A stretch of DNA of 64,000 nucleotides, from positions 1,178,001-1,242,000 of the forward strand of contig CM065318.1 of the NCBI GenBank assembly GCA_033032175.1. The letters run 5' to 3'. This document shows positions 1 to 10,135 of the stretch, one piece after another. The notes under the pieces are model-generated. The model was not told where the DNA came from. It saw only the letters and a program-made list of their open reading frames with translations, and searched no databases. This stretch comes from Saturnia japonica (lineage: Eukaryota; Arthropoda; Insecta; Lepidoptera; Saturniidae). The stretch's first letter is position 1. Each line of letters starts with the position of its first letter. The translations under genes were made by a program, and so were the position numbers.

Positions 1-368
1 ATGGAAGGCAGCCCGATCCAACTTCTGATTTGTCGTATTTCTCGCCACCTATGATAAAACTTGGTTCCTGGTCATTTCGAGATCAAAGAACCACGGTATA
101 TAAGGAGGATCACTATGTAAAGTTCTATATAAAATAGGTTGAAGTGCTCTTTCGAATATCAACTAAAATAAAAAGAACCATTCAGAAAAGTAGTATTTGC
201 AAACTCGTAATAATATGAAAATGTTGGTACATTTTTATGATTTCCCGAAGAAAACATACCGTTAGAGAACGTTAAAGAACTCGATTTCCTGTGTACAACG
301 AAAGTATTCATATTATTCGATTTAATACCGGTATCATAGGAACATAGATGTAGCGAGGTTTGTTAGTT

Positions 369-550
369 ACTAGCTGTACCCGCAGATGTTCTGGCGTGGA
401 CTACATAGCGTCTAATCTATACATATACCATCAAACCGTTTAGGTTGCAGAGCGTGCCAAAGAAATAGGCATTCACACATACATACATATAGACATATAG
501 ACTTGCATACGCTCGAAAAACATAACCCTTCTGTTTCGCAGTCAGTTATA
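369..550 (-). repeat. interspersed repeat fragment with CTAGT terminus
   Basis: On the minus strand this piece ends in GGGTACAGCTAGT, the terminus seen near 5.7, 13.1, 32.9, 37.0, 54.8 and 57.2 kb. The interior is AT-rich with short runs of ACATACATAC near 475-495. I recognise the family as a common lepidopteran interspersed repeat but cannot assign its class. The boundary near 550 is approximate. Confidence 0.45.
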
Positions 551-2996
551 AAGATCTGCAGATTTTGAGCCTCCGTCGTGTCACTTCATAGCCGATAAAG
601 TTTCAATCCAAAACTTAATTATTTAGTCAGTTGTCTACATAACCATATAGATTTTTTTTTTTTCAAAAGGATCTATCTATACTATTTATCAAAACCAAAA
701 GCCTTAATTAGATTTTGGACTATCTTGCCATCGGAAAGTTACTGGCTTTAAAATCTGTTTTTTAATCTCAACAAAAAGTTTTAAGTTTTTGAATTGTTTT
801 TACTCCCATTATAGGTGAGGTGAGTAAATCATACGATATTTAGGAATGAAGAGAAATATGAACAGTTTGTATGAAAAAATAAATGTGGATAAAAAATGTA
901 GTAAGTTAGATTGTATATAATATACACTTTATAAATTGGTAACATTAAAGATGTTGTAAGTAAGTATATGATTGAATTTAATTAAATGCATTAAACATGC
1001 TCTAAATAGAGAACTTCGCTTAAAATTGTACGTTGGTAAGAAAAGTTACGCTTGGACTAAAATTTTGATGTCGGTTCAGAACTTCAAAAGCGAAAGCCCT
1101 TGCAGAATTTCCGGACTGTCAATCATAGGAGAATGTCAAAAGAACTAAGAAATAACTGTTCCAATAAATTAAATTATTTTTGTTATAGCGAAATTGCTGT
1201 GATGGTACATCTGTCTAAAAGGACCACAGTTCTAAGTGGGACTATTCAGTAATACCACAGCATTGCGGTAGAAATAAGTGAAGCGGTGTAGCGTCAGTAG
1301 TCAAACCTAGCATAGATTAATACAATTTAAAAAAAAAAAAATTGTCATTGATGACTGCCGACAGAGGTAGCCACTTAAAACTATGAAATAACAGTAACTT
1401 TTTTTGGGAAATTAAAATTAATTGAATGACCAAGAATTAAAATTACATAATGAAATTTATAAATTAAACATTAGTCCGGTTTTTACTTTTATCGCCCACG
1501 GGCAACACCTATTAACATTAGCATGTCGATGACGCGAATTCTAAGGGCTTACCCATACAAAAATCGCCAAACGTTAGGCACGTTTCCACTTGAACAAAAT
1601 AAATTAGTAAAGCTTGAATAATTTATTTGTTCGCTATTCGTACACCAATAAGTCCACGCCTTTGCTCTCAAGCGACCTTTCTCTGTAAATGTGTTCGAAT
1701 ATCCTTTTAAGGTCCAGTTATTTGAGTTCTCCCGCGGTACCGGGAATGTCAGTTGGGTGACATAAGTTTTTTGTCTTGGCACTTGTGACTAGTTTGTCCT
1801 CCCTCGAGGCGGCCCGCGACTGTAAATGTATTATGAACTTGTAGATATAATAAATTCAACGTTTTCCTGCTTTTAGTAGGTGTCGATAGTCTTGAAGCGA
1901 GCTACAATGAGCCTGAGTTTTCGCTGAAGGAAAATACCATAATGAAACCAAAGTATGGTGGTAGGGAATTTTTTAATGCCCGCTTGGCTAGACACCGAGT
2001 TGAAAATCTGTCAACAAACACCTTTAGGTGTACTGGTGACATTGGTCATATTGTCACTGAATTTCAAATGAGATTATGGTTATTGGCGGTAAAATATATA
2101 AAGTATTAAAAAGGCATTCTTTTGTAATGAAAATATGAAAAAAAAGCCCGTCATGAAATATTTGCACGGAAGGCGTTTCTTAATACACGTCTGGCTAGCT
2201 AACAGTTTAAAGTTAAAATATGTTACGACGAAAGATTTTTAACTCGGAAGTAGCCAGCGATACGTGTATTATAAGAATATACTTTCCATGCTAAGATTTC
2301 ATACCATTATGGTTATTCAACGAAAGCTTTTCATTGTAGAATTCCAACATACGTCGATCGATCTGGTATCCAAGTTCTAAAACAGCCATAAACGTTTTTA
2401 ATACAACACGTAAAATTATGTTTGTAATAGAACCCGGTACAACTAAACTAAATAGTAGTTACCAACACCGCAACACTCGCTCATTCTTATTCTGGATGTT
2501 CTGGATTAGAAGATCAAATAAATAATAAAATTTATTTGGGACACATAATATTAAGTTACATTGAAAATATTTTAATGAAATACCATAATAAAGTTCAAAC
2601 GTAGTACTTCAAAGTATCGTATCTGGTTCGGGATAAGGTAATCTTTGATCGCACGAATATTACCGGCGGACGGAATACTAATGACTCTTTGATCAGAACT
2701 CAATGCTAAATCCGGAATAAAATATCTGTTTTGTAATTATTCTACGTGATGTTCTACGGAGATAATCACAAAATGTTTTCAGTTCCTGCTTTCAAATAAT
2801 ATTATCTTCTTTAAAAATATCCTCAGTTATTTTCGTGATATATATTAAATTATATATTAACTTCTCGATTGCCGTTTATTTCAAATATAAATATTTGTCT
2901 GTCTTGCCGTACGTACCTATAAAAAAAATAGAAATCGGTTAAAGGCTGTAGTGATCACTTAATATTAGGTGGACTCTATGCCTGTTTGATACATAA
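551..2996. other. AT-rich non-coding stretch
   Basis: No convincing gene was found. Short poly(A) and poly(T) runs occur. The only open frame of note is a 77-codon minus-strand frame at 1549-1782, with no recognisable domain and no splice context that I can support. Confidence 0.5.
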
Positions 2997-3362
2997 TCAT
3001 CATCATCATATTAGTACGTGAAGCAAAAACTTTGTACCCCTTTTATAAGCGTATCTATTGCGTGCACGGAATACTGTGAGATTTGGAATGGTTAAAGTTT
3101 ATATAGAGGAGTGCAGAAAGCTAAAATTTATCTATAATATCTCTTACTAATATATTAAATAAAATAAATTAATACTGCGAATCCTAACCCGACCAGTGCC
3201 ATTGAACTTAGACCCCCCAAAATATTGAAATTGTCACTCAATAAAAATTGACAGCAAGTGATATAATATTCATTGTTTAGGTTCATACTGCAAATGTCAA
3301 ACAGAAGATATTCTATGATTAAAAAATCGCTGGTCGAATTTCGATCATTGGGCGACCGCTAG
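2997..3362 (+). mobile_element. non-autonomous Helitron-like element, copy A
   Basis: This is one of eight related copies of about 350 bp in the window. The conserved 5' part carries ACGTGAAGCAAAA followed by a TACCCC block. The 3' part carries a GGTCGAATTTCG-type arm, then GGGCGACCG and a terminal CTAG followed by T. TC at 2997 after an A and CTAG before a T match Helitron insertion between A and T. No coding capacity is present. The 5' end of this copy has drifted into a TCA repeat, so that boundary is less certain than the 3' end. Confidence 0.7.
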
Positions 3363-3377
3363 TAATAATAATAATAC
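3363..3377. repeat. (TAA)n microsatellite
   Basis: About five TAA units abut the 3' end of the Helitron-like element. The run sits exactly between that element and the SINE remnant. Confidence 0.8.
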
Positions 3378-3690
3378 CAGCCTGTAAATATCCCACCTCT
3401 GAGTAGAGGTCTCTTCCCAAGAGTAGATACGCGCTTAACCAACTCATGAGGTATTGGCGATTTCAAACGCCAAGAAATCAGTAATTCTATATTTTTCCCA
3501 CGTACAGTGGTACAAGAAGAACATTTCTCAAGCGTTCAGGTTTCCTCACAATATATTTCTTCAGCTTCAGCCGATAGTTTTACCAATTTAAATTAGTAAA
3601 TGTACGCGAATTCCGTAAAATATATTGGTTCATGCTGAAATTTGAACCTGTGTACATCGAATCGATATTTCGCAGGTCTAAATACGATAT
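3377..3690 (-). mobile_element. degraded tRNA-related SINE
   Basis: On the plus strand it reads CCAGCCTGTAAATATCCCAC, then a paired CTCTG/AGAGG block, a TTTCCTCAC motif near 3541 and a GAACCTGTG segment near 3645. On the minus strand the last part gives a B-box-like GGTTCAAATTTC. I recognise this order from a widespread lepidopteran SINE. The A-box region is eroded. Confidence 0.55.
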
Positions 3691-4112
3691 GTAAAATGTA
3701 TTGAGTATATACATAATATGGATATTATGGAGTGTCTTTTATATGTCAGCAGAAATACGTGTATATATGTTTGGATTAACGTATTCAAATAAAGGTATTA
3801 TTGGAATCGACATAATCCCCTTTACTGTATTACCTCACGCGATACGTGCGACTGTTTCCGGGATCAATATAAGCGAACTCTATGTTAAAGCTGGTTTTTA
3901 TATATGAGTTCTATATTACTATAGAAATACTGTATTTATGGAAAACGTAAGAACAGACGACGCTGCACAAGTAAAAAAAAAAAACTTCGTGAAGACGCCA
4001 GCTCTTTGTTTTTTCCACTAGACGACCCTACGAAAATATTTCTCAAGGATTTAAGTTTAATTAAGTTACATTTAGTAAATTCAGGAAAAAAACGTCGATC
4101 CAGAGGGGGAGG

Positions 4113-5100
4113 TAGGTTGTTGGCGGTGTCGCTCGACATCGCCAACGCCTTCAACAGCCTGCCGCATGGGGTTATACGAGAGGCGTTCCGATATCATGGA
4201 GTGCCCTCGTACCTACGGCGGCTGTTGGAGGACTACCTCTGGGTAGGGTGGTCGCCTACGTGGACGGGCGAGGGACTATCGTCCGACGAGATGTGAGGTG
4301 TGGCGTTCCACAGAGGTCGGTGTTGGGGCCGCTCCTGTGGAACATGGGCGCATGTGGCGCTGAGGGCCATCCGCGGGTACAGATCGGTGTCTGCGGGGGC
4401 GGCCTTTGTGCTCGCCGGCTCCCCGCCGTGGGAGTTGCAGGCAGAGGTGCTCGCCGCCGTGTATAGGGACATGGCGGCGAGGAGGGAAAGAAGGGAGCCT
4501 CCAGCCTCACAGAGGTAGCCAACATGAGGTGGGCCCTAAAGGAGGGGGTAATTAGGAGATGGGGGGAGGATCTGGCGGACGCACGTTATGGTAAATATAC
4601 CGCTCTGACCGCGGTGGTAGGAGGGGACCTGTCGTCCCGAGCGTGGTTAGCGCCATGCTCGGCAGTGAGAGGTCGTGGGAGGCAGTGGCCTCCTTCTGCG
4701 AGGAAGTTATGTCGCAGAAGGAGGCCGCGGAGAGGGCACGCGAAGATGATCCTCTGAGCAGTCCTCTTCGCCAAAGACGAACGGGTGGCAGGAGGAGGCG
4801 ATTCGTCCGCCAACTCCCGCCGCCCTAGCCGAGCCAGGGAAGACCGGGGGGGGGGGGGTGTCTTTCCATTGCACAGGTTCGGCGGCTGTGGGACACAGTT
4901 AGGGTTGTACCGAATTGTCTCCCTTTGTGGTGTCCCGGCAGTAGTAGCTGGGGCTGCCGCCGGGGCGACGTGGTTGAATGCAACCGCGAGCCCACGTCGC
5001 CCCTCTAAGGCGGCTGAGGTACACCGTGGAGTTTTAGTGAGTAAGAGTCTCACATAACCACTTTCAACCTGAAAGTGGTAGCTAGGCAGGAGGTCATTAG
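4113..5100 (+). pseudogene. R1-clade LINE ORF2 fragment, internally deleted and frameshifted
   Basis: This GC-rich island in AT-rich DNA encodes broken pieces of an R1-type reverse transcriptase. In order: a motif-A segment LAVSLDIANAFNSLP (about 4119-4163) and then VPSYLRRLLEDYL; after a frame change, RRDVRCGVPQRSVLGPLLWN (motif-B region, usual G replaced by R, about 4279-4340); then, after the catalytic YADD region is lost, VSAGAAFVLAGSPPWELQAE (about 4388-4447) and AMLGSERSWEAVASFCEEVM (about 4653-4712) from the C-terminal part. Three frames are used, so this is dead. A 3' UTR with GTAAGAGTCTCACATA and a perfect hairpin follows. The clade assignment comes from remembered R1/TRAS-type C-termini. 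Confidence 0.8.
5057..5079 (+). other. perfect hairpin in the R1-clade 3' UTR
   Basis: ACCACTTTCA (5057-5066) and TGAAAGTGGT (5070-5079) form a 10-bp stem with a 3-nt loop. It lies just after GAGTTTTAGTGAGTAAGAGT. By inference it could be a 3' structure recognised by the element's reverse transcriptase. Confidence 0.65.
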
Positions 5101-5139
5101 AAAAACCTCTACCATCACGTGTTTTCCTTCACCAATAGC

Positions 5140-5217
5140 TCAGGCTCATTGCAGGGATTCGAACTCACGTCGATCGACGCGGAGTCCATGTACGCGACCA
5201 ATTAAGCCATCATTGGT
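5140..5217 (-). repeat. tRNA-like (SINE head or tRNA relic)
   Basis: The minus strand has an A-box-like TGGCTTAATTGG and a B-box-like GAGTTCGAATCCC about 45 nt apart, the layout of an internal Pol III promoter. A shorter relative is present at 40885-40955 on the plus strand, sharing GCGTCGATCGACGTGAG. It is not a functional tRNA, because the acceptor arms do not pair convincingly. Confidence 0.5.
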
Positions 5218-5682
5218 TTAAAATTGTTGAAAGTTGTACAAAAAACTATACACAGAATTATAAAAACAACTATTTAAAGTACAATTACACTAAGCAAGCT
5301 AACAAGGTGTATATTAAAAATCTTGATATAAAAATTCATTAAAAATAGCAATCCATTGTAACTTTTTATTTTGAGCTAATTACACAAGCCGTGTGTGTGA
5401 TGCGAGCGAACCGGTGATTACAATCTATTCAGAAAACAGAAACATGCTTTTAATTAAAACCATTTTACTCTAGACTCGGTAAAATCTTTATTTAAAGAGG
5501 TAATGCGGGCGGCGCGCGTTTTGTCTATACAACCTATTCCTGTTTTATAACGGGATAATGAAAATGGAAAAATATTTTTATATCATACCATCGTTAACTA
5601 TATCCTCTGCTGCCATGCGTTGATTTTTTTAACATGAATTAATACTAAACTAAGAACTAGAACTGTTCGCTTATAACAGATA
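5218..5682. other. AT-rich non-coding stretch
   Basis: I see no gene or recognised repeat here, apart from a small GC-rich patch (GCGGGCGGCGCGCG) near 5507-5520. Confidence 0.4.
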
Positions 5683-5716
5683 CTAGCTGACCCGCGCATC
5701 ATCGTCTGTGTCACAT

Positions 5717-5745
5717 AAGAGAGAGAGAGGGTTAGAGAGAGTGGG
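5717..5745. repeat. GA-rich simple repeat
   Basis: A run of GAGAGAGAGAGG followed by GTTAGAGAGAG, just inside the left end of the outer repeat. Confidence 0.6.
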
Positions 5746-5759
5746 ACGTAGGCAGAGAC

Positions 5760-5972
5760 AAATAATAATTGTCGTAGGTGTAGAAGAACTATTGCAAAGG
5801 GAGGATCCTCCGACCAGACAGGTGTTATGTCTGGCGGGCAGCTGCCCAACGGTTGTAGTCGGGTTCTTGTATATACACTCAATCGAAGAGTTAATTTCTA
5901 AAGCGCGATGTAGGATGCGTCGTATGTGGCTTGATAGATGTCGCTGTGTGTCGCTATGTAGATGTCGCTACA
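5760..5972 (-). repeat. LTR-like segment
   Basis: The minus strand starts TGTAGCGACATC directly after a purine run (GGAGGGGAG, 5976-5984) that looks like a polypurine tract. It continues through GACGCATCCTACATCGCG and ACATAACACCTGTCTGGTCGG. The same sequence occurs on the plus strand from 50789. LTRs start with TG, and the purine tract before it fits a 3' LTR. This copy is truncated at its far end. Confidence 0.5.
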
Positions 5973-6497
5973 TTACTCCCCTCCGAGACCGGAGGTCGAT
6001 AGCAGGTTGAGTCGTCCATACATCATCTAGTGATGCTTGCCGGGCCAGTGGGATGTTCCAGTGAGTCGGAACCAGATGCCGCATAGTTCACGGTGAGTCG
6101 GAACTGTCTGCGGTGATGCCCCAGTGAGTCGGGGTGATGCCCCCAGTGAGTCGGGGTGATGCCCCAGTGAGTCGGGGTGATGCTGCAAGAATGCTCCAGT
6201 GAGTCGGAGTGTTGCAGTGCTGCGTAGTGGCTGGCTGCTGCGTCAACCAAGAGAGAAGTGCGTCTCTGCTTGCTGACCGGCCGAAATGCAGTGTGCTGTG
6301 CCACGCTCGCTGAGAAGGCTGTGGGTGATGACCAGGAATGCGCGTTCGCTGCATGCTGGTGGTCAGGATACCCGAAGTAGCCGTGGATGCTGGCTGGCTG
6401 TATGACTCGCTGATCGAAAGCTTGTGGAAGTGATAATGACGTCACGATGTAGTTGTGCGAAGAAGGTTGCGCTGACGTTCATGCTCGGGGTCACCAG
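5973..6497 (-). mobile_element. internal region of an LTR-derived element
   Basis: The minus strand has TGGTGACCCCGA (6485-6496), resembling the primer-binding-site junction of insect LTR retrotransposons, and ends at the purine tract 5976-5984. A 140-codon frame (6023-6445) starts soon after the primer site, but its C-terminal half is only translated minisatellite. No gag, protease, reverse transcriptase or integrase motif is visible. I read this as a short non-autonomous or deleted element. Confidence 0.4.
6095..6212. repeat. minisatellite of about 21 bp
   Basis: The unit CCAGTGAGTCGGGGTGATGC is repeated nearly perfectly three times at 6120-6184, with decayed units on both sides (GTGAGTCGGAAC near 6093, CCAGTGAGTCGGAGTG near 6196). 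It lies in the LTR-derived internal region. Confidence 0.8.
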
Positions 6498-6920
6498 TGT
6501 AGTATGTAGCTTACTTTAGCAAAATTAAAATCAAGACAAAAGACACACAAGAGTTTATTTGCTAACACAAAAGATTACAGCACAGTATGTATTGAAATAT
6601 GAAGGAGTACAGTTTATAGTGGATAACGGAGAACACGAACATAAACTTTTACGACAACCGTATGTACGAGCCGCAACGTATACGTAACAGTAGGGTCGCG
6701 GCGGCGCGTGATGCGATATAATTATGCAGCGAGTGTAACTAGCCCGGTGCGCGGGCGGACTGCCTTATCCGAGGCGCGAGCGCCGTCCATTGTCCTCCAG
6801 CCTCCCACTCCGGCGACGAGAGTCAGCTGCATGAAACAATGGACAGTCCGATGCCGTGCGCCGGCCTGTTCGTAAAAGTAAATGTATTTATTTGTACGGG
6901 CGGCAGTTAATGAAAACATG
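6498..6920 (-). repeat. possible 5' LTR with poly(A) signal
   Basis: On the minus strand this segment ends directly before the primer-site-like TGGTGACC. It contains GCAAATAAACTCTTGTG about 70 bp before that end, as an R/U5 region would. The rest is unusually GC-rich (6690-6880). It does not match the segment at 5760-5972, so the two cannot be a simple pair of identical LTRs. Confidence 0.3.
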
Positions 6921-7199
6921 CGAAGTATTACACGCTACATAGGCTACAATACAATTTATATGTGCCGCCCGCCTGCCACATCATTCCGCTAAAATGCACG
7001 CACTGTATTTGATTATTATTTTGCTGCGGAGTTATTTTGAAATTGCGATATCTCCTAAGATATTCATTGAAATCAAATGATGTAAAGGGCAATTTTGTCC
7101 AAAATGTAATACTTGTGATGAATAACGTATTTATTTCGATCAGAATAATTACCATGTTTATAAAAAACACCTTCGCAAATAATGCATTATTTTAAAACA

Positions 7200-7469
7200 A
7201 ATTGTATACATACATAAATCAAGACTATTTCACAACGGGATAGGCAGAGAACCACGTCCTTTCACCTGCTACGATCTTGGCAAACATCTTTTGCTTCTTC
7301 AACATTCATTAATCTTTTCATGCATACTCGTCGGTTTAGAGTACCTACTCAAATTTTATTTTACTCGTATTATTTATATTTTATATATTAAACAAGTTTT
7401 ATTACAATAAAAATGGTTATATTGCGTAACCCTAAAAAGATAGACATGCTATGGCGGAAGTTTTTTTAG
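7200..7469. other. non-coding stretch
   Basis: No gene seen. It is AT-rich with no recognised repeat boundary. Confidence 0.4.
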
Positions 7470-7740
7470 AAACTTTTAAAATAAATATTTCCGTCACACA
7501 TTGTTGTTGCGTAACTTTAACCATTTACGCAGCTTACGTAATGGAAACTTTTGAAAGGAATAAATTTTCCCCGTTTTTGCAACATTTTTCAATGATGCTC
7601 CGCTCCTATTGGTCGTAGCGTCCATCACGCTACACTATCCAACACTAAAATAATGTTCCAATTCTAACTAGTAATTCCTGAGATTAGTGCGTTAAACCAA
7701 ACAAATAAACAAACTCTTCAGCTTTATAATATTAGTTACC
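7470..7740 (-). repeat. interspersed repeat, family matching 35.7 kb
   Basis: It is very similar to 35716-35990 in the same orientation. Shared blocks are TTGTTGCGTAACTTTAACCA, TTTTCCCCGTTTTTGCAAC, a CTATCCAACA block, TTCCTGAGATT and the end AGCTTTATAATATTAGT. I recognise this as a common lepidopteran interspersed repeat. No coding capacity remains. Confidence 0.7.
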
Positions 7741-9284
7741 TATGTAAAATTACCTATTACCTACTTATTACCATTATCAGTAAGAGCAGCAGTTGTCTCT
7801 CTCGCGCTCTATTCAGCTGTTCGAGAAAAGCGTGACAACAATAGATATCTATTGAAACCGATTCTTGAAATTTCATGGCGGCCGTGTTTTCTCGTAATTG
7901 TAATACAATTATAGTAATAACATTAGCCTGTAATCTGTAACACCCCTTTAGTAGGCAAATTCATATATGATATTCTAATTTATACACGTGTTAGATTGAA
8001 CCTAATGCGACCTAATTTTTTAAATTTTCATGATAAATTGCATTTTAGGTAGTAGACTTCTTGGGATCCAGCTAACGTCAAATTTGTGTACGTGATTAAG
8101 ATAACAACTAGAACGGCTGCCAAGAAAATAAGGATCCTCTTCAAGCTTATGTGGTATTACACACTGGACCAGTTTCATAGGTTGTGTAGAATTCTGCTTT
8201 TACCTCTAGAATGGATCAGCTAAATATCAGTTAGACGCCCTTCATTCAATACAGCACCGAGCTCGTCAGCTTATTGGTGATGAAGCACTGATGAAAACAA
8301 ACATGATTAATGCATGACCTGATCTAGGTACTATAGGACAACTAGACGTCGTCGAAGCAATTTGATTCCTTGAATATTATTCGAAAGGAGAGGAACTTAC
8401 TCCCAACGTTTGTCTTCCCGCTTACTTGGAACTAAATCTGTAAGCTAAGCATGATCTATTGGCGCGCGAGTTGTTTCATCTCTAAGACATCGGGATTAAA
8501 GTCGAGGGCAAAAGCTAATTCATTAATATAATTTGTAGAATGACATAGTTATAATAAACGGCTTCCTAGAAATAGATACGAGAAAACCAGTATATAAAAT
8601 ACCAAGTGCAATTTACAATGTACAATGAGCATGTATTTCAACGGAGCGAGAAACACGCTGTATTATTCACACTAGTGTCAACGATCGCCTTTTTAATCTA
8701 CAGCGTGTACATGTACAGCTGAAATATAAATATGTATTTTTAATTATCTTATTACGTGTTACTTAACTTTTTTCCTATAGTAATAATAATAACTTTTATT
8801 TATTTGACCTCACACTTTACTAAATTAATATCATCTAATACAGTCAACAATCAAACGACAAAAATTGCAAAAAAGATATGTGAGGGTTGGAGTCTGAACA
8901 GGTACAAAGATCTGAACTACAGATCTGCAGACCCTCGTTCTCCTAATTTCAAGTTATTTAAAAGTAATTACATAATAACAAACACATCAATAAATTTAAG
9001 CATAGGCTCAGTTACCAGTTACAAATAATAGTCAATAAATACTACAAAGTATTTCCAAATATAGCCTAAATTTAAATTACACAGTTTAAACAATAATAAT
9101 TAAGAATATGTGATTTTAGTTAAGTCTGTTAGTTGATGAGCATTACAGGAGTAATACAAACTGTGTGAGATAGAGACGTTGCTGAGATTATTAAGAAACA
9201 ATAGATAATAGATTCTCCGGACTGTTGTATACAAGTTAAAGTAACCAATGCAAGAAGTTTAGCTCTTTGTGTATTTAGAGCATA
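7741..9284. other. AT-rich non-coding stretch
   Basis: No gene is supported. A 90-codon frame at 8756-9028 has no recognisable domain and starts without an AUG. No clear repeat is recognised. Confidence 0.4.
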
Positions 9285-9653
9285 CTAGCGATCGCTCTGA
9301 GGTCGAAATTCGACTAACGACTTTTTGATCATACACTATTTTCTGTTTGACATTTGCAGTATTCATGAACCTAAACAATAAGTATTATCTACATCACTTG
9401 CTGTCACTTTTCGTTGAATGACGATGCCAATATTTTGGGGGGCTAAGTTGAATGGCACTGTCGGCCTAGGATTCGCAATATTAATTAATTTAATTTAATA
9501 TATTAGTAACTGATATTATAGATAAATTTTAGCTTTCTGCACTCCTTCTCCATATAAACTTTTACCATGCCAAATCTCGCAGTCTTCCGTGCACGCAATA
9601 CGCTTAAAAAGGGGTAGAAAGCTTTTGCTTCACGTATTAATATTATATATAGA
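9285..9653 (-). mobile_element. non-autonomous Helitron-like element, copy B
   Basis: On the minus strand it starts TCTATATATAATATTAATAC after an A (9654 complement). It ends with a GGTCGAAATTCGAC-type hairpin region and CTAG followed by T (9284 complement). The body matches the other copies (GTCACTTTTCGTTGA, CTTTCTGCACTCCTTCTCCA, CGCTTAAAAAGGGGTAGAAA when read on the plus strand). Both ends look complete, giving 369 bp. Confidence 0.75.
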
Positions 9654-10024
9654 TATATGAGGACCTAAAAAGCAAAAGAATATATGTGGAAATTGTAGAT
9701 AGAGTGCAATAGTCTCACATACATAATATTAATAATAAGGTTATGATGATTTTGGTGCCGAGGACAATTGTGTCCGAGTGGATCGGGACAACCATACAAA
9801 AGGCGCGAAACCGACTATAGGGGCATTATTAAGCAAGTTGCGTTCTGGGATCACGTGATATAATCCAGTAGTAAAGGGTGGGAGGAAGGTCTAGGGATTT
9901 GTACTCGCCCGATCGCCTTACAAATGGTAATAAGCACGTCATGGTAACTCTTTATTGGTTTGTCGTGTTTCCAAATCAGCCAATGTAAACTTGCGGAGAG
10001 ACTTGCAGGCAGGGAAGACTGGCG
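9654..10024. other. non-coding stretch with a small repeat piece
   Basis: No gene seen. TTGGTTTGTCGTGTTTCCAAATCAGCC (9956-9982) is a fragment related to the internal repeat at 12.9 and 63.0 kb. Confidence 0.4.
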
Positions 10025-10135
10025 ATGGATTGCTAAACTCTCGGTGGGCGTCGTTATCTTTAGATTTTGCTGTTATTAACATCAAGCACAGTGTCGTCAC
10101 TTTGCCTTGCCACTATGAAAAAAAAAATGTAAATA
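10025..10135 (+). repeat. LINE 3'-end remnant
   Basis: It matches the last 100 bp or so of the decayed LINE family found at 13.2, 15.9, 23.6, 25.1, 34.3, 35.6 and 51.6 kb. Shared signals are CTCTCGGTGG followed by a TTTTAGATT-type block and a CACTTTGCC-type tail, and it ends in poly(A). Only the 3' end is present. Confidence 0.55.

Larger units (their letters stand above)
5683..7191 (-). mobile_element. interspersed repeat split by an LTR-derived insertion
   Basis: The outer element has one end at 5683-5730 (CTAG, then GACCCGCGC, then GTGTCACATAAGAGAG) and the other at about 6995-7191 (TTTTGCTGCGGAGTTATTTT through CACCTTCGCAAATAATG). Both parts occur joined and inverted at 63455-63795, where they are separated by only about 100 bp. 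Here about 1.2 kb of unrelated, more GC-rich sequence lies between them. The simplest reading is a nested insertion into an older repeat. Confidence 0.5.

Noticed and set aside
4586..5053. 155-codon minus-strand frame, the longest non-LINE frame in the window
   Set aside because: It is antisense to the GC-rich R1-clade fragment, where high GC lowers stop frequency. The plus strand holds the recognisable protein pieces.
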